DNA of 64,000 bases from Halorubrum salsamenti (GCF_007671685.1 NZ_VCNL01000006.1:62001-126000), one strand, 5' to 3'; numbered from the stretch's first letter, positions 33,547 to 41,466 are shown. Made by a program: numbers and translations. The notes: generated by a model not told the origin, from the letters alone.

Positions 33547-33648
33547 CGGCGCGTCGCGCGCCGGTTCGGTTCCGAATCGCTGACGGTTCTTTTTCCGGAC
33601 TCGCTCGGTGTCGGCAGGGTTTAGTGCGCCGTGAGCGAACCGAGAGGC

Positions 33649-34938
33649 ATGAGCGAGACTTCGTATCCGCCGGTGTCACAGCACCTCTCGGACCTCGAGA
33701 CGGCCCGCGAGGAGGGGCGCCGGAAGATGGACTGGGCGCTCCAGCACATGCCGATTCTCAACGCCCTCCGCGAGGAGTTCGTCGACGAGCAGCCGCTCGC
33801 CGGCGAGACGATCGCGATGGCGATGCACGTCGAGGCGAAGACGGCGAATCTCGTCGAGCTGCTCGCCGACGGCGGCGCCGAGGTCGCGATCACCGGGTGT
33901 AACCCGCTCTCGACGCACAACGACGTGTCGGCCGCGCTCGACACCCACGAGTCGATCACCTCCTACGCGGTCCGGGGCGTCGACGACGAGGAGTACTACG
34001 ACGCGATGCACGCCTGCATCGCCCACGAGCCCACCATCACCGTCGACGACGGGATGGACATGGTGAAGCTCGTCCACGAGGAGTACCCCGACCTGATCGA
34101 CTCCATCGTCGGCGGCGCCGAGGAGACGACCACCGGCGTCGACCGCCTGCGCGCGATGGACGCCGACGGCGAGCTCCACTACCCCGTCTTCGCCGTGAAC
34201 GACACGCCGATGAAACAGCTGTTCGACAACGTCCACGGGACGGGCGAGTCGTCGCTCGCGACCATCGCGATGACGACGAACCTCTCGTGGGCCGGTAAGA
34301 ACGTCGTCGTCGGCGGGTACGGCCAGTGCGGGAAGGGCGTCGCCAAGAAGGCGTCCGGCCAGAACGCGAACGTCATCGTCTGCGAGGTCGACCCGCGGAA
34401 AGCCTTGGAAGCCCACATGGAGGGGTACGAGGTCATGCCGATGCGGGAGGCCGCGAAGAAGGGCGACGTGTTCATCACGACGACGGGCAACCGCGACGTG
34501 ATCACCCGCGAGCACTTCGAGGAGATGGGGGACGGCGTCCTCCTCGCGAACGCCGGCCACTTCGACGTGGAGGTGAACCTCGATCACCTCGACGACCTCG
34601 CCGTGGACCGCTACGAGGTCCGCGACGGCGTCGAGGGGTTCGAGATGGCCGACGGTCGCGTCCTGAACGTGATCGCCGAGGGCCGGCTCGTCAACCTCGC
34701 CGCGCCCATCTCGCTGGGCCACCCGGTCGAAGTGATGGACCAGAGCTTCGGCGTGCAGGCGGTCGTCGTCCGCGAACTCGCCGAGAACGGCGAGCGCTAC
34801 GAGCCCGGCGTCCACGACGTGCCCGACGAGCTCGACCGCGAGGTCGCGGACATCAAGCTCGCCGCCGAGGGCGTCGAGTACGACGCGCTCAGCGACGAGC
34901 AGCGCGAGTACATGGACAGCTGGGAGCACGGGACGTAA
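33649..34938 (+). CDS. ahcY: S-adenosylhomocysteine hydrolase
   Basis: A 429-residue enzyme that splits SAH to adenosine and homocysteine and so keeps methylation going. The substrate domain shows EAKTANLVELLADGGAEVAI and TGCNPLSTHNDVSAAL. The NAD-binding fold begins VVVGGYGQCGKGVAKKASGQ (about 223-242), and the signature GNRDVITREHFEEM follows. Length and motifs are those of the archaeal short form. The start is at MSETSYPP; six upstream codons are possible but sit over the promoter. The gene lies between the two inverted structured repeats, and the SAH-deaminase-like gene is upstream. Confidence 0.95.
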   Translation: MSETSYPPVSQHLSDLETAREEGRRKMDWALQHMPILNALREEFVDEQPLAGETIAMAMHVEAKTANLVELLADGGAEVAITGCNPLSTHNDVSAALDTHESITSYAVRGVDDEEYYDAMHACIAHEPTITVDDGMDMVKLVHEEYPDLIDSIVGGAEETTTGVDRLRAMDADGELHYPVFAVNDTPMKQLFDNVHGTGESSLATIAMTTNLSWAGKNVVVGGYGQCGKGVAKKASGQNANVIVCEVDPRKALEAHMEGYEVMPMREAAKKGDVFITTTGNRDVITREHFEEMGDGVLLANAGHFDVEVNLDHLDDLAVDRYEVRDGVEGFEMADGRVLNVIAEGRLVNLAAPISLGHPVEVMDQSFGVQAVVVRELAENGERYEPGVHDVPDELDREVADIKLAAEGVEYDALSDEQREYMDSWEHGT

Positions 34939-34951
34939 GCGGTCAGAGTCG

Positions 34952-35265
34952 TTTATAAGCAGAAGTGCGGTCGGCGCGTGCCGACGAGCGCCCGCAGGGC
35001 GCGAGTCGCACGCGCGAGGGAGTCGGCCGGCGCTTATAAGCGCCGGCCGACGAGGCTGGGGAGGCGTGAGGTGCGGTCACGGTGCGGTCGGGTGGGACTC
35101 AAAGGGGCAGTCGGCGAGGCGGGCGCAGGCGACACCAAGGACCGCAAGGAGGGAGCGAACGAAGTGAGCGAGCGACTGAGGACCGCAGCGAGCGTGCGCC
35201 CGCCTCGCCGGCTGGGCTTTGGAGGGGTTCACCGAGCCGTCGGCAGGAGCGATTTATAAATAATC
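34952..35265 (+). repeat. Structured ~300-bp repeat, right copy
   Basis: Opposite in orientation to the left copy. It starts GTTTATAAGC and ends GATTTATAAAT. It holds the hairpin GCGCCC-GCA-GGGCGC (34988-35002), the 30-bp palindrome (35022-35051), the GAGGCTGGGGAGGCGTGAGG block next to it, GACTCAAAGGGGCAGTCG (35096-35113) and GGCTGGGCTTTGGAG (35210-35224). The variable middle contains GAGCGAACGAAGTGAGCGAG, a repeat-like motif. I believe similar elements are common in Halorubrum, where they give rise to many spurious protein calls. Confidence 0.8.
35022..35051. repeat. 30-bp perfect palindrome, right repeat copy
   Basis: GTCGGCCGGCGCTTA and its reverse complement meet at CTTATAAG. Compared with the left copy, both flanking positions changed together (A/T to G/C), which keeps pairing intact. 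Confidence 0.85.
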
Positions 35266-35382
35266 GGCAGAGAGGGCGATCTCGTACAGCCAACCACCAT
35301 CAACAACGGCGGTGGATACACATCCACATACACCGACCTCGCCCTCACGCCCTTTTTGAGCGACAACCCCCTACACGTATCA

Positions 35383-36150
35383 GTGACAGTCACGAGCGTC
35401 CACGACCCGAGCCACCGCGAGGCCCTCTGGGAGCTGGAGGACGCCTTCGAGCGCGGCGATCTGATCAGCGTCTTCGGCCGCTGCACGGTCAGCTACGAGG
35501 GCCGCGCCGCGTCCGACCTCGGCGCCGGCGACCGCCTGCTCGTGTTGAAGCCCGACGGCGCCGCCCTGGTCCACACCGACGAGGGGCGCCAGCCGGTCAA
35601 CTGGCAGCCGCCGGGCTCCGAACACCGCGCCGCGGTCCGCGAGGGGCGGCTTCGCGTGCGTTCCACGCGAACGAACCCCGACGAGACGCTGACGGTCCGC
35701 TTCGAGCGCGTCCACCACCTCTCCGCGATGGCCGTCACGGGCGGGCGCGACCTCACGCTCCACGGGAGCGAGGAGGACCTCCGGACCCGGATCTTGGAGC
35801 GCCCGGAACTCGTCGAGCCGGGGTTCGAACCCCGCGAGACCGAGCGCCCCTCCAGCGCCGGGCCGATGGACGTGTTCGGCGTCGACGCCGACGGCAACCC
35901 GGTCGTCGTCGAGCTGAAACGCCGACGGGTCGGCCCGGACGCCGTCGGGCAGCTCGCCCGGTACGTGCGGGCGCTTCGGGAGGAGCTGGGGATCGAGGAA
36001 AGAGGCGACGACGAGTCCGACGTCGACCGCGGCGACGATGACCCCGTCGTCCGCGGAATGCTCGTCGCTCCTTCGGTTACCGATCGGGCCGCCGAGCGAC
36101 TCGCGGAGCGCGGGTTCCGCCACGTCGCGCTCGACCCGACGCCGGAGTGA
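35383..36150 (+). CDS. nucS: Endonuclease NucS (mismatch-type nuclease)
   Basis: A 255-residue NucS/EndoMS nuclease. The N-terminal domain shows FGRCTVSYEGRAASDLGAGD and VNWQPPGSEH (DNA-binding). The catalytic RecB-like domain has MDVFGVDADGNPVVVELKRR, supplying Asp, Glu and Lys, then GPDAVGQLARYV. In archaea NucS cuts mismatched or flapped DNA. I use the GTG at 35383; an upstream TTG would add nine residues with no clear promoter. The C-terminal part carries a charged insert (about 208-222). It stands alone on its strand between the repeat and L10e. Confidence 0.9.
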   Translation: MTVTSVHDPSHREALWELEDAFERGDLISVFGRCTVSYEGRAASDLGAGDRLLVLKPDGAALVHTDEGRQPVNWQPPGSEHRAAVREGRLRVRSTRTNPDETLTVRFERVHHLSAMAVTGGRDLTLHGSEEDLRTRILERPELVEPGFEPRETERPSSAGPMDVFGVDADGNPVVVELKRRRVGPDAVGQLARYVRALREELGIEERGDDESDVDRGDDDPVVRGMLVAPSVTDRAAERLAERGFRHVALDPTPE

Positions 36151-36268
36151 TCGGGCGGCGTGACGCGGTCGAGTGACGTGGCCCAGTGGCGTGCCAACAC
36201 CCATCGCGATCCGTCGGAGAACCGTCGCTACCCTCCGACGAGCCGACGACGGCGGCGTGGTATCGAAG

Positions 36269-36276
36269 GCTTTATC
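36269..36276 (+). promoter_or_regulatory. TATA element of rpl10e
   Basis: GCTTTATC lies 33-40 bases before the L10e ATG, preceded by a purine-rich BRE-like GAAG. Confidence 0.5.
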
Positions 36277-36308
36277 GCCGCAGCGCGGGCTACATCGGAC
36301 AAGTAGCC

Positions 36309-36839
36309 ATGTCTGACAAACCCGCCTCTATGTATCGGACGATCGACAAGCCGTCGTACACCCGCCGCGAATACATCACGGGCATTCCCGGCTCGAAGAT
36401 CGCGCAGCACAACATGGGCGACCTCTCCGCGGAGCCGGACGACTACCCCGTCCAGATCAGCCTCCGCGTCGAGGAGGAGCTCCAGATCCGACACGGCTCG
36501 CTCGAGAGCTCCCGGCTCTCGGCGAACCGCCACCTCATCAAGGAGCTCGGCGAGGGGAACTACAAGATGACCCTCCGCAAGTTCCCCCATCAGGTCATTC
36601 GGGAGAACAAGCAGGCGACCGGCGCCGGCGCGGACCGCGTCTCCGACGGGATGCGGCAGGCGTTCGGCAAGCCGGTCGGGACCGCGGCGCGGCTCAACAA
36701 GGACGACATCGTCTTCACGGCGTACTGCGACGTCGAGCAGGCGTCCGTCGTGAAGGAGGCGTTCCGCCGCGCGTACAACAAGCTCTCCCCGCCGTGCCGG
36801 ATCACGGTCGACCGCGGCGAAGAGCTGCTCGTCTCGTAG
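36309..36839 (+). CDS. rpl10e: Ribosomal protein L10e (uL16 family)
   Basis: A 176-residue large-subunit protein, the archaeal homologue of eukaryotic RPL10. The family start [20 protein letters not shown] is intact, with [18 protein letters not shown] and [16 protein letters not shown] near the end. The tail is much less acidic than other proteins here, as expected for rRNA binding. Standing alone rather than in a ribosomal operon is normal for this gene in archaea. The ATG is confirmed by the promoter spacing. Confidence 0.95.
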   Translation: MSDKPASMYRTIDKPSYTRREYITGIPGSKIAQHNMGDLSAEPDDYPVQISLRVEEELQIRHGSLESSRLSANRHLIKELGEGNYKMTLRKFPHQVIRENKQATGAGADRVSDGMRQAFGKPVGTAARLNKDDIVFTAYCDVEQASVVKEAFRRAYNKLSPPCRITVDRGEELLVS

Positions 36840-36981
36840 CGACCGCCGACGATTCCCGTCGTTCGAGGCGGCCCCCTTTTCCGTGCGATCGCTTCGCGTA
36901 GCTCTGGGCACGGCGCGCACGACGCCGGCGCCGATCCCCGAGCCGAACACCTGAAATACCTCGCTCGCGTACCGAACGGCA

Positions 36982-39036
36982 GTGTCACAGCAGCTGGCCG
37001 AGGTCGAGACGCTGTTCCTCCACGAGGCGCGGAGCGACTACACCGTCGTCGCGAACCGGGACGGTAACCGGGTGCTCCGCGGGCGGCTCGAACTCAAGGA
37101 GACCTCCGCGGGCCCGCGGCCGGGCAAGTTCCGGGTGATCCGCGACGGCGAGGACCACCCGCGTCAGCCCGACGAGTTCGTCGACCTCGCCCGCGCGGCC
37201 GGTCGGATCCGGATCTCCGAGCAGACATCTCCCGAGAACCGGAAGCGGCTGAAGGAGATGCTCGACGGCTACCAGCTGGAGGCGACGGCGGTCCGGACTT
37301 GCCGACGCTGCGCGAGCGACGGTCGGTACGGCCCAATCACGAGCGAGGGCGCGATCGAGCACAACGGCGAGCTTATCTGCCGGGACTGCGCCCGCCGGGA
37401 GCTGGAACGGGAGCTGTCGTACAAAGGCGAGTTCACGGGCGCCGCCGAGGAGCGCCTCGAAGAGCTCCTCTACGAGTCGGGGGACTTAGACCGGATCGTC
37501 AACCTCCTGCAGGGCGGACTCGACCCCGACCTCACGAAGTACGACGAGGTGTCCGCCAACGTCGACGACATCTCGCCGGTCCGGACCGAGGACCTGGACC
37601 TGCACCCGGATCTCTCCGCGCACCTCCAAGGGCGCTTCGAGGAGCTGCTGCCGGTCCAGAGCCTCGCCGTGCGGAACGGCCTGCTCGACGGCGACGATCA
37701 GCTCGTCGTGAGCGCGACCGCGACCGGGAAGACCCTCGTCGGCGAACTGACGGGGATCGACCGAGCGCTGAAAGGCGACGGGAAGCTCCTCTTTCTGGTC
37801 CCGCTCGTCGCGCTCGCCAACCAGAAGCACGAGGACTTCGAGGACCGCTACGGCGACCTGCTGAACGTCTCGATCCGGGTCGGCTCCTCGCGGGTGAACG
37901 ACGACGGCAACCGCTTCGACCCGAACGCCGACGTGATCGTCGGCACCTACGAGGGGATCGACCACGCGCTCCGGACCGGGAAGGACCTGGGCGACGTCGG
38001 CACCGTCGTCATCGACGAGGTCCACACGCTGAAGGAGGGCGAGCGCGGTCACCGGCTCGACGGACTCATCTCGCGGCTGAAGTACTACAGCGAGAACCGG
38101 ATGGAGACGCATTCGGGGTACGACGGAACCCAGTTCGTCTACCTCTCCGCGACCGTCGGCAACCCCGAGTGGCTCGCCGAGAGGCTCCGGGCGACGCTGA
38201 TCGAGTTCGAGGAGCGCCCCGTCCCCATCGAGCGCCACGTCACCTTCGCGGACAGCCGCGAGAAGGCCGACATCGCGGACAAGCTCGTGAAACGCGAGTT
38301 CGACACGAAGTCGTCGAAGGGGTACCGGGGGCAGACGATCATCTTCACGAACTCCCGGCGGCGCTGCCACGAGATCAGCCGGAAGCTCCGGTACGACTCC
38401 GCGCCGTACCACGCCGGGCTCGACTACAAGCGCCGGAAGAAGGTCGAGCGCCAGTTCGGCAATCAGGACCTCTCGGCGGTCGTCACCACCGCGGCGCTGG
38501 CCGCCGGCGTCGACTTCCCCGCCTCGCAGGTGATATTCGACTCGCTGGCGATGGGGATCGAGTGGCTCTCCGTTCAGGAGTTCTCCCAGATGCTCGGCCG
38601 GGCCGGCCGACCGGACTACCACGATCGTGGCCGCGTCTACCTCCTCGTCGAGCCCGACGGCGTCTACCACAACTCCATGGACCGCACCGAAGACGAAGTG
38701 GCGTTCACCCTCCTCAAAGGCGAGATGGAGGACGTGGCGACCCACTACGACGAGACCGCCGCCGTCGAGGAGACGCTGGCGAACGTCGTCGTCGCGGGCA
38801 AGAAGGCCAAGCGGCTCAACGACCGCATGATCGGCGACGTGCCGACGAAACACGCGATCGGCAAGCTACTGGAGTGGGAGTTCATCGACGGCTTCGAGCC
38901 GACGCCGCTCGGTCGCGGGATCACGCGGCACTTCCTCGCGCCCGACGAGGCGTTCTTCATGCTCGATGCGATCCGGACGGGGACCGACCCCTACCAGATC
39001 GTCGCCGACCTCGAACTGCGCGACGACGAGGAGTGA
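36982..39036 (+). CDS. Superfamily 2 DEAD/DEAH-box helicase with zinc-finger insert
   Basis: A 684-residue helicase. The N-terminal 110 residues are a haloarchaeal-style domain; a CxxC...CxxC zinc finger (CRRCASDG and CRDCARREL, about 108-139) follows. The core then has VSATATGKTLVGELTGIDR (motif I), DEVHTL (motif II), YLSATVGNPEWLA (motif III), FTNSRRRCHEISRKL (IV), AALAAGVDFPASQVIFDSLA (V) and FSQMLGRAGRPDYHDRG (VI). It resembles the Ski2/Hel308-like archaeal helicases, but the Hel308 C-terminal domains are absent, so it is a different branch. A GTG start is used. It is followed by tRNA-Pro. Confidence 0.9.
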   Translation: MSQQLAEVETLFLHEARSDYTVVANRDGNRVLRGRLELKETSAGPRPGKFRVIRDGEDHPRQPDEFVDLARAAGRIRISEQTSPENRKRLKEMLDGYQLEATAVRTCRRCASDGRYGPITSEGAIEHNGELICRDCARRELERELSYKGEFTGAAEERLEELLYESGDLDRIVNLLQGGLDPDLTKYDEVSANVDDISPVRTEDLDLHPDLSAHLQGRFEELLPVQSLAVRNGLLDGDDQLVVSATATGKTLVGELTGIDRALKGDGKLLFLVPLVALANQKHEDFEDRYGDLLNVSIRVGSSRVNDDGNRFDPNADVIVGTYEGIDHALRTGKDLGDVGTVVIDEVHTLKEGERGHRLDGLISRLKYYSENRMETHSGYDGTQFVYLSATVGNPEWLAERLRATLIEFEERPVPIERHVTFADSREKADIADKLVKREFDTKSSKGYRGQTIIFTNSRRRCHEISRKLRYDSAPYHAGLDYKRRKKVERQFGNQDLSAVVTTAALAAGVDFPASQVIFDSLAMGIEWLSVQEFSQMLGRAGRPDYHDRGRVYLLVEPDGVYHNSMDRTEDEVAFTLLKGEMEDVATHYDETAAVEETLANVVVAGKKAKRLNDRMIGDVPTKHAIGKLLEWEFIDGFEPTPLGRGITRHFLAPDEAFFMLDAIRTGTDPYQIVADLELRDDEE

Positions 39037-39090
39037 GAATCCGCCGCGCAACGAAACGCTTTACCGGCCCATGCGGGTACGTATGGGTGC

Positions 39091-39161
39091 GGGACCGTGG
39101 GTTAGTGGTATACTCCGGGCCTTGGGTGCCCGTGACCCCGGTTCGAATCCGGGCGGTCCCA
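39091..39161 (+). tRNA. tRNA-Pro (TGG anticodon)
   Basis: A 71-base cloverleaf. Acceptor stem GGGACCG pairs with CGGTCCC and the discriminator is A. The anticodon arm is CGGGC-CTTGGGT-GCCCG, giving anticodon TGG, and the T arm is CCCGG-TTCGAAT-CCGGG. CCA is not encoded. The 3' end is repeated exactly 82 bases downstream. Confidence 0.93.
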
Positions 39162-39163
39162 TC

Positions 39164-39197
39164 CTGCTGCTGCGAGCGATACCGCGAGCAGCAGCAG
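39164..39197 (+). terminator. Hairpin after tRNA-Pro
   Basis: CTGCTGCTGC at 39164-39173 pairs with GCAGCAGCAG at 39188-39197 around a 14-base loop, just after the tRNA 3' end. It could terminate the tRNA transcript, although no U-run follows, or be a scar of the insertion that duplicated the tRNA end. Confidence 0.35.
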
Positions 39198-39242
39198 CGG
39201 AGAGGATCCGAAGCAGGGAGCGAAACGGAGTGGAGCGACCGA

Positions 39243-39263
39243 GGTTCGAATCCGGGCGGTCCC
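39243..39263 (+). repeat. Exact copy of the tRNA-Pro 3' end (attachment-site-like)
   Basis: These 21 bases are identical to 39140-39160, the T arm and 3' acceptor strand of tRNA-Pro, beginning GGTTCGAATCC and ending CGGTCCC. An 82-base spacer lies between. Integrases of the SSV and pNOB8 types use tRNA 3' ends as attachment sites and leave exactly such direct repeats. No integrase gene is seen here. Confidence 0.75.
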
Positions 39264-39280
39264 GTTTTCGCTGTTTCTCG

Positions 39281-40240
39281 TTACCGCTCCAGCACCGTCC
39301 CGCTCGCGCCGACGGCGTAGTCGCGGTCGCCGTCGAACGCCGCGACGGCGCGGAGGTTCTGGCCGGAGGGCGTGTCGACGACGCTCCAGACGCCGTCCTC
39401 GCGCTCGGCGACGGTGCCGCTCCCGCCGACCGCGACTCCGCCGGCGTCGCCGGTGATCACGTCTTTCAGGCCGGCCTCGGCGATACGGTCCGACCGCCAC
39501 TCGACGCCGTCGTAGACGTAGAGCGAGCCGCTGCCGCCGACCACGGTCGCGTCGTCGGGGGCGTCGGCGTCGAGTCCGGCGAAGGTCGTGTCGGCGTCCT
39601 CGATGCCGAACGGCTCCCACGTGGTGCCGTCGTCGGTGCCGAACACCTTCCCGTTCGTGTCGATCAGCGTTCCCGCGCGGGCGCCGTAGAAGTCGACGGC
39701 GGGGATACCGGAGCCGGACCCCGGCGTGAGGTAGTTCCACGTGCCCTCCTCGCCGTTCTCGAAGCTGTAGTAGACCAGCCCAGAGTCGTCGACCACGTAC
39801 ACGTCCGCGTCGCCCGCGGGGCCGGTGACCGCGACGGAGTTGAACTGGTTGGAGGCCCCCGTCGGCTTCGATCGGTCGGCCAGGTTCCCGGTCGCCACGT
39901 CGTACTCGCCGACGGCGCCGCTGTTGCCGACCATCCAGAGCCGCTCGCCGTCGTCGGTGACCGCGGCCCCGTAGAGGCCGTTTCCGTTACCGGAGACGCC
40001 GCCGCGGAACACGGTCTCCCAGCCGGCCGCCGTCCGCTCGATCAGCACGCCGCCCGCGCCGACCGCGTGCGGGTTCGTTGCGGTGTACCGGACGTCGTGG
40101 AGAGTCCCGTCGACCGGGGTCTTCGCGGCGGTCCAGTCGGAGGCCGACTCCTCGTCCGCCGACACGACGCCGGGGACCGCGGCGGCCGCGACCGATGCGC
40201 CTGCGAGCTTCACGACCGAACGTCGAGTGTGTCGGGTCAT
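39281..40240 (-). CDS. Tat-exported beta-propeller-like protein
   Basis: A 319-residue secreted protein. The twin-arginine signal TRRSVVKLAG followed by a hydrophobic stretch ends near GVVSA. The mature part has several repeating blade-like units with conserved GxxGxVxE/GxG patterns (for example GAGGVLIERTAAGWETVF, GGSGSLYVYDGVEW, GGSGTVAEREDG and VGASGTVLER), suggesting a WD40/photosystem stability HCF136-like propeller. No catalytic residues are evident. It lies directly next to the tRNA-Pro scar and might be a remnant of an integrated element or simply a neighbour. Confidence 0.75.
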   Translation of the reverse strand: MTRHTRRSVVKLAGASVAAAAVPGVVSADEESASDWTAAKTPVDGTLHDVRYTATNPHAVGAGGVLIERTAAGWETVFRGGVSGNGNGLYGAAVTDDGERLWMVGNSGAVGEYDVATGNLADRSKPTGASNQFNSVAVTGPAGDADVYVVDDSGLVYYSFENGEEGTWNYLTPGSGSGIPAVDFYGARAGTLIDTNGKVFGTDDGTTWEPFGIEDADTTFAGLDADAPDDATVVGGSGSLYVYDGVEWRSDRIAEAGLKDVITGDAGGVAVGGSGTVAEREDGVWSVVDTPSGQNLRAVAAFDGDRDYAVGASGTVLER

Positions 40241-40544
40241 CGCATCTGGGCGTTGGCCGGGAAGGGTAGTAAAAACCGGAAACCGTGGCGCTGAATTGAA
40301 CTGATTTCAGGCGACTTGATCGGATTTTATCGGATCAACGGACGGTGTTTTCAAGTAAGCGATCGAAACGGCCGGTGCTTTGAAGTAGAGAAACGAATTG
40401 CGCCGGGATGACCGTCTCGCACGGGGGCGGACCGGACCCGATCGATATCGGCGCGCGGTCGTCGACGACGGCGACGCGACTCGCCGATCCGGCCGCGGCC
40501 TTTCGAAATCCTTTTGTCTCGAATCGACGTTGGTCCGAGTGCGA
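40241..40544. other. Gene-free region with a 21-bp repeat pair
   Basis: About 300 bases between the exported protein and tRNA-Phe. Two related 21-base units, starting AACGGACGGTGTTTTC at 40337 and AACGGCCGGTGCTTTG at 40367, lie exactly 30 bases apart and agree at 18 of 21 positions. The rest is unremarkable. The last 40 bases before tRNA-Phe hold CCTTTTGTCTCG, its probable promoter. Confidence 0.5.
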
Positions 40545-40618
40545 GCCGCCTTAGCTCAGATTGGGAGAGCACTCGACTGAAGATCGAGCTGTCCCCCGTT
40601 CAAATCGGGGAGGCGGCA
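40545..40618 (+). tRNA. tRNA-Phe (GAA anticodon)
   Basis: A 74-base cloverleaf. Acceptor GCCGCCT pairs with AGGCGGC and the discriminator is A. The anticodon arm CTCGA-CTGAAGA-TCGAG gives GAA. The T arm is CCCCG-TTCAAAT-CGGGG. CCA is not encoded. No intron is seen. Confidence 0.93.
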
Positions 40619-40656
40619 TTTTCCTGCTGATCTGCTTCACGAGGCGCAGCTGAACG

Positions 40657-40683
40657 TCGAGCCGCCCCGTCCCAATCGGGAGG
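40657..40683 (+). repeat. Degenerate copy of the tRNA-Phe 3' half
   Basis: TCGAGCCGCCCCGTCCCAAT and the following CGGGAGG resemble the anticodon 3' strand through T arm of tRNA-Phe (TCGAGCTGTCCCCCGTTCAA, then ATCGGGGAGG) with a few changes and one-base gaps. It is likely an old duplication, possibly from integration, though chance similarity is not excluded. Confidence 0.4.
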
Positions 40684-40717
40684 AACGCTCATTAGCCGTC
40701 CGTCGCTATCCACGCGG

Positions 40718-41206
40718 GTGAGCGACGACGGACGCGCCCTCGACGATCCCGACGACGGACCGCTCGTCAGCCGGAAGCGCCCGCTTCGCTACGCGATGAG
40801 CGCGGCGTACGTCATCGCGGGGATCGCGCACTTCCTCGCGCCGAAAGCGTTCGCGCGGGTCGTCCCGCCCGGGCTCCCGAAGGCCCGCGTCCTCGTCTAC
40901 CTCTCCGGGATCGCGGAGATCGGGTTGGGGCTCGGGGTCGCGTGCGATCGGACGCGACGCGGGTCGGCGTGGGGGATCATGGCGCTACTCGGCGCCGTCT
41001 TCCCCGCGAACGTCTACATGGCGACCGACGACGTGGCGGCCGAGTTCGCTCCCGACCGCCTCTCGGGGGTCGCCCGCGCGGCGGCGTGGGCGCGGCTCCC
41101 GTTGCAGGGCGTGTTGCTGCTGTGGGCGTGGTGGTACACGCGGCCCGATTCGGTCGACGACGGTCAGCCACCGGGACGGAGCGGCGACGCGCAGCGGCGA
41201 CAGTAG
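40718..41206 (+). CDS. DoxX-like membrane protein
   Basis: A 162-residue membrane protein starting with an acidic 20-residue N-terminus. Helices are predicted at about 27-45, 55-75, 80-100 and 118-135. The pattern YVIAGIAHFLAPKAFARVVP and LVYLSGIAEIGLGLGV is the one found in DoxX-type small membrane proteins. A GTG start is used. Its 3' end overlaps the convergent zinc-ribbon gene by 43 bases, which may point to a slightly too long tail. Function unknown. Confidence 0.7.
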   Translation: MSDDGRALDDPDDGPLVSRKRPLRYAMSAAYVIAGIAHFLAPKAFARVVPPGLPKARVLVYLSGIAEIGLGLGVACDRTRRGSAWGIMALLGAVFPANVYMATDDVAAEFAPDRLSGVARAAAWARLPLQGVLLLWAWWYTRPDSVDDGQPPGRSGDAQRRQ

Positions 41207-41466
41207 TCGAACGCGCCGTCGTTTTCGGCCCCGCACTGCGGACACGTCGTCGAGGCTTCACCGTCCCCTCCGACCTCGTCCGGATCGCGGAGCACCCGAT
41301 CGTACTCCTCGTCCTCCGCGTACGGCTCCAGTTCCCCGGACCGACGCTTGTGGCGGATCTCGCGCGCGTCGCCGACGATGCCCCAGAGAACGCGGACGCC
41401 GAGCCCCAACGCGACGAGCAAGAGCGCGCCCGTGATCGCGGCGTAGAGGAGTCCGAGATCGATCAT
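41164..41466 (-). CDS. Membrane-anchored zinc-ribbon protein, 100 aa
   Basis: One N-terminal hydrophobic helix (about 5-27: LYAAITGALLLVALGLG) is followed by a charged stretch and a C-terminal zinc knuckle, CPQCGAENDGAFDYCRRC. A cytoplasmic ribbon on a membrane tether fits a regulatory or assembly role, but none is known. I start at the ATG giving MIDLGLLY; an earlier in-frame start is upstream of the promoter. Its tail overlaps the convergent gene's tail by 43 bases. Confidence 0.7.
   Translation of the reverse strand: MIDLGLLYAAITGALLLVALGLGVRVLWGIVGDAREIRHKRRSGELEPYAEDEEYDRVLRDPDEVGGDGEASTTCPQCGAENDGAFDYCRRCASPLRPGG

Larger units (their letters stand above)
34939..35382. other. Gene-free region with right repeat copy
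   Basis: The 444-base gap between ahcY and nucS is mostly the right copy of the structured repeat (34952-35265). The last 110 bases are moderately AT-rich and contain GTGGATACACATCCAC, a small hairpin (35312-35327), and a CCCTTTTTGAG stretch that may act as the nucS promoter. No credible gene is present. Confidence 0.6.

Noticed and set aside
39164-39197. Part of a CRISPR-like or rRNA-like repeat after tRNA-Pro
   Set aside because: It is a single hairpin of CTG triplets with no further repeats or spacers.
40619-40717. Possible second tRNA after tRNA-Phe
   Set aside because: The 40657 sequence resembles only the 3' half. There is no acceptor partner, D arm or anticodon arm, so it is a fragment and not a gene.
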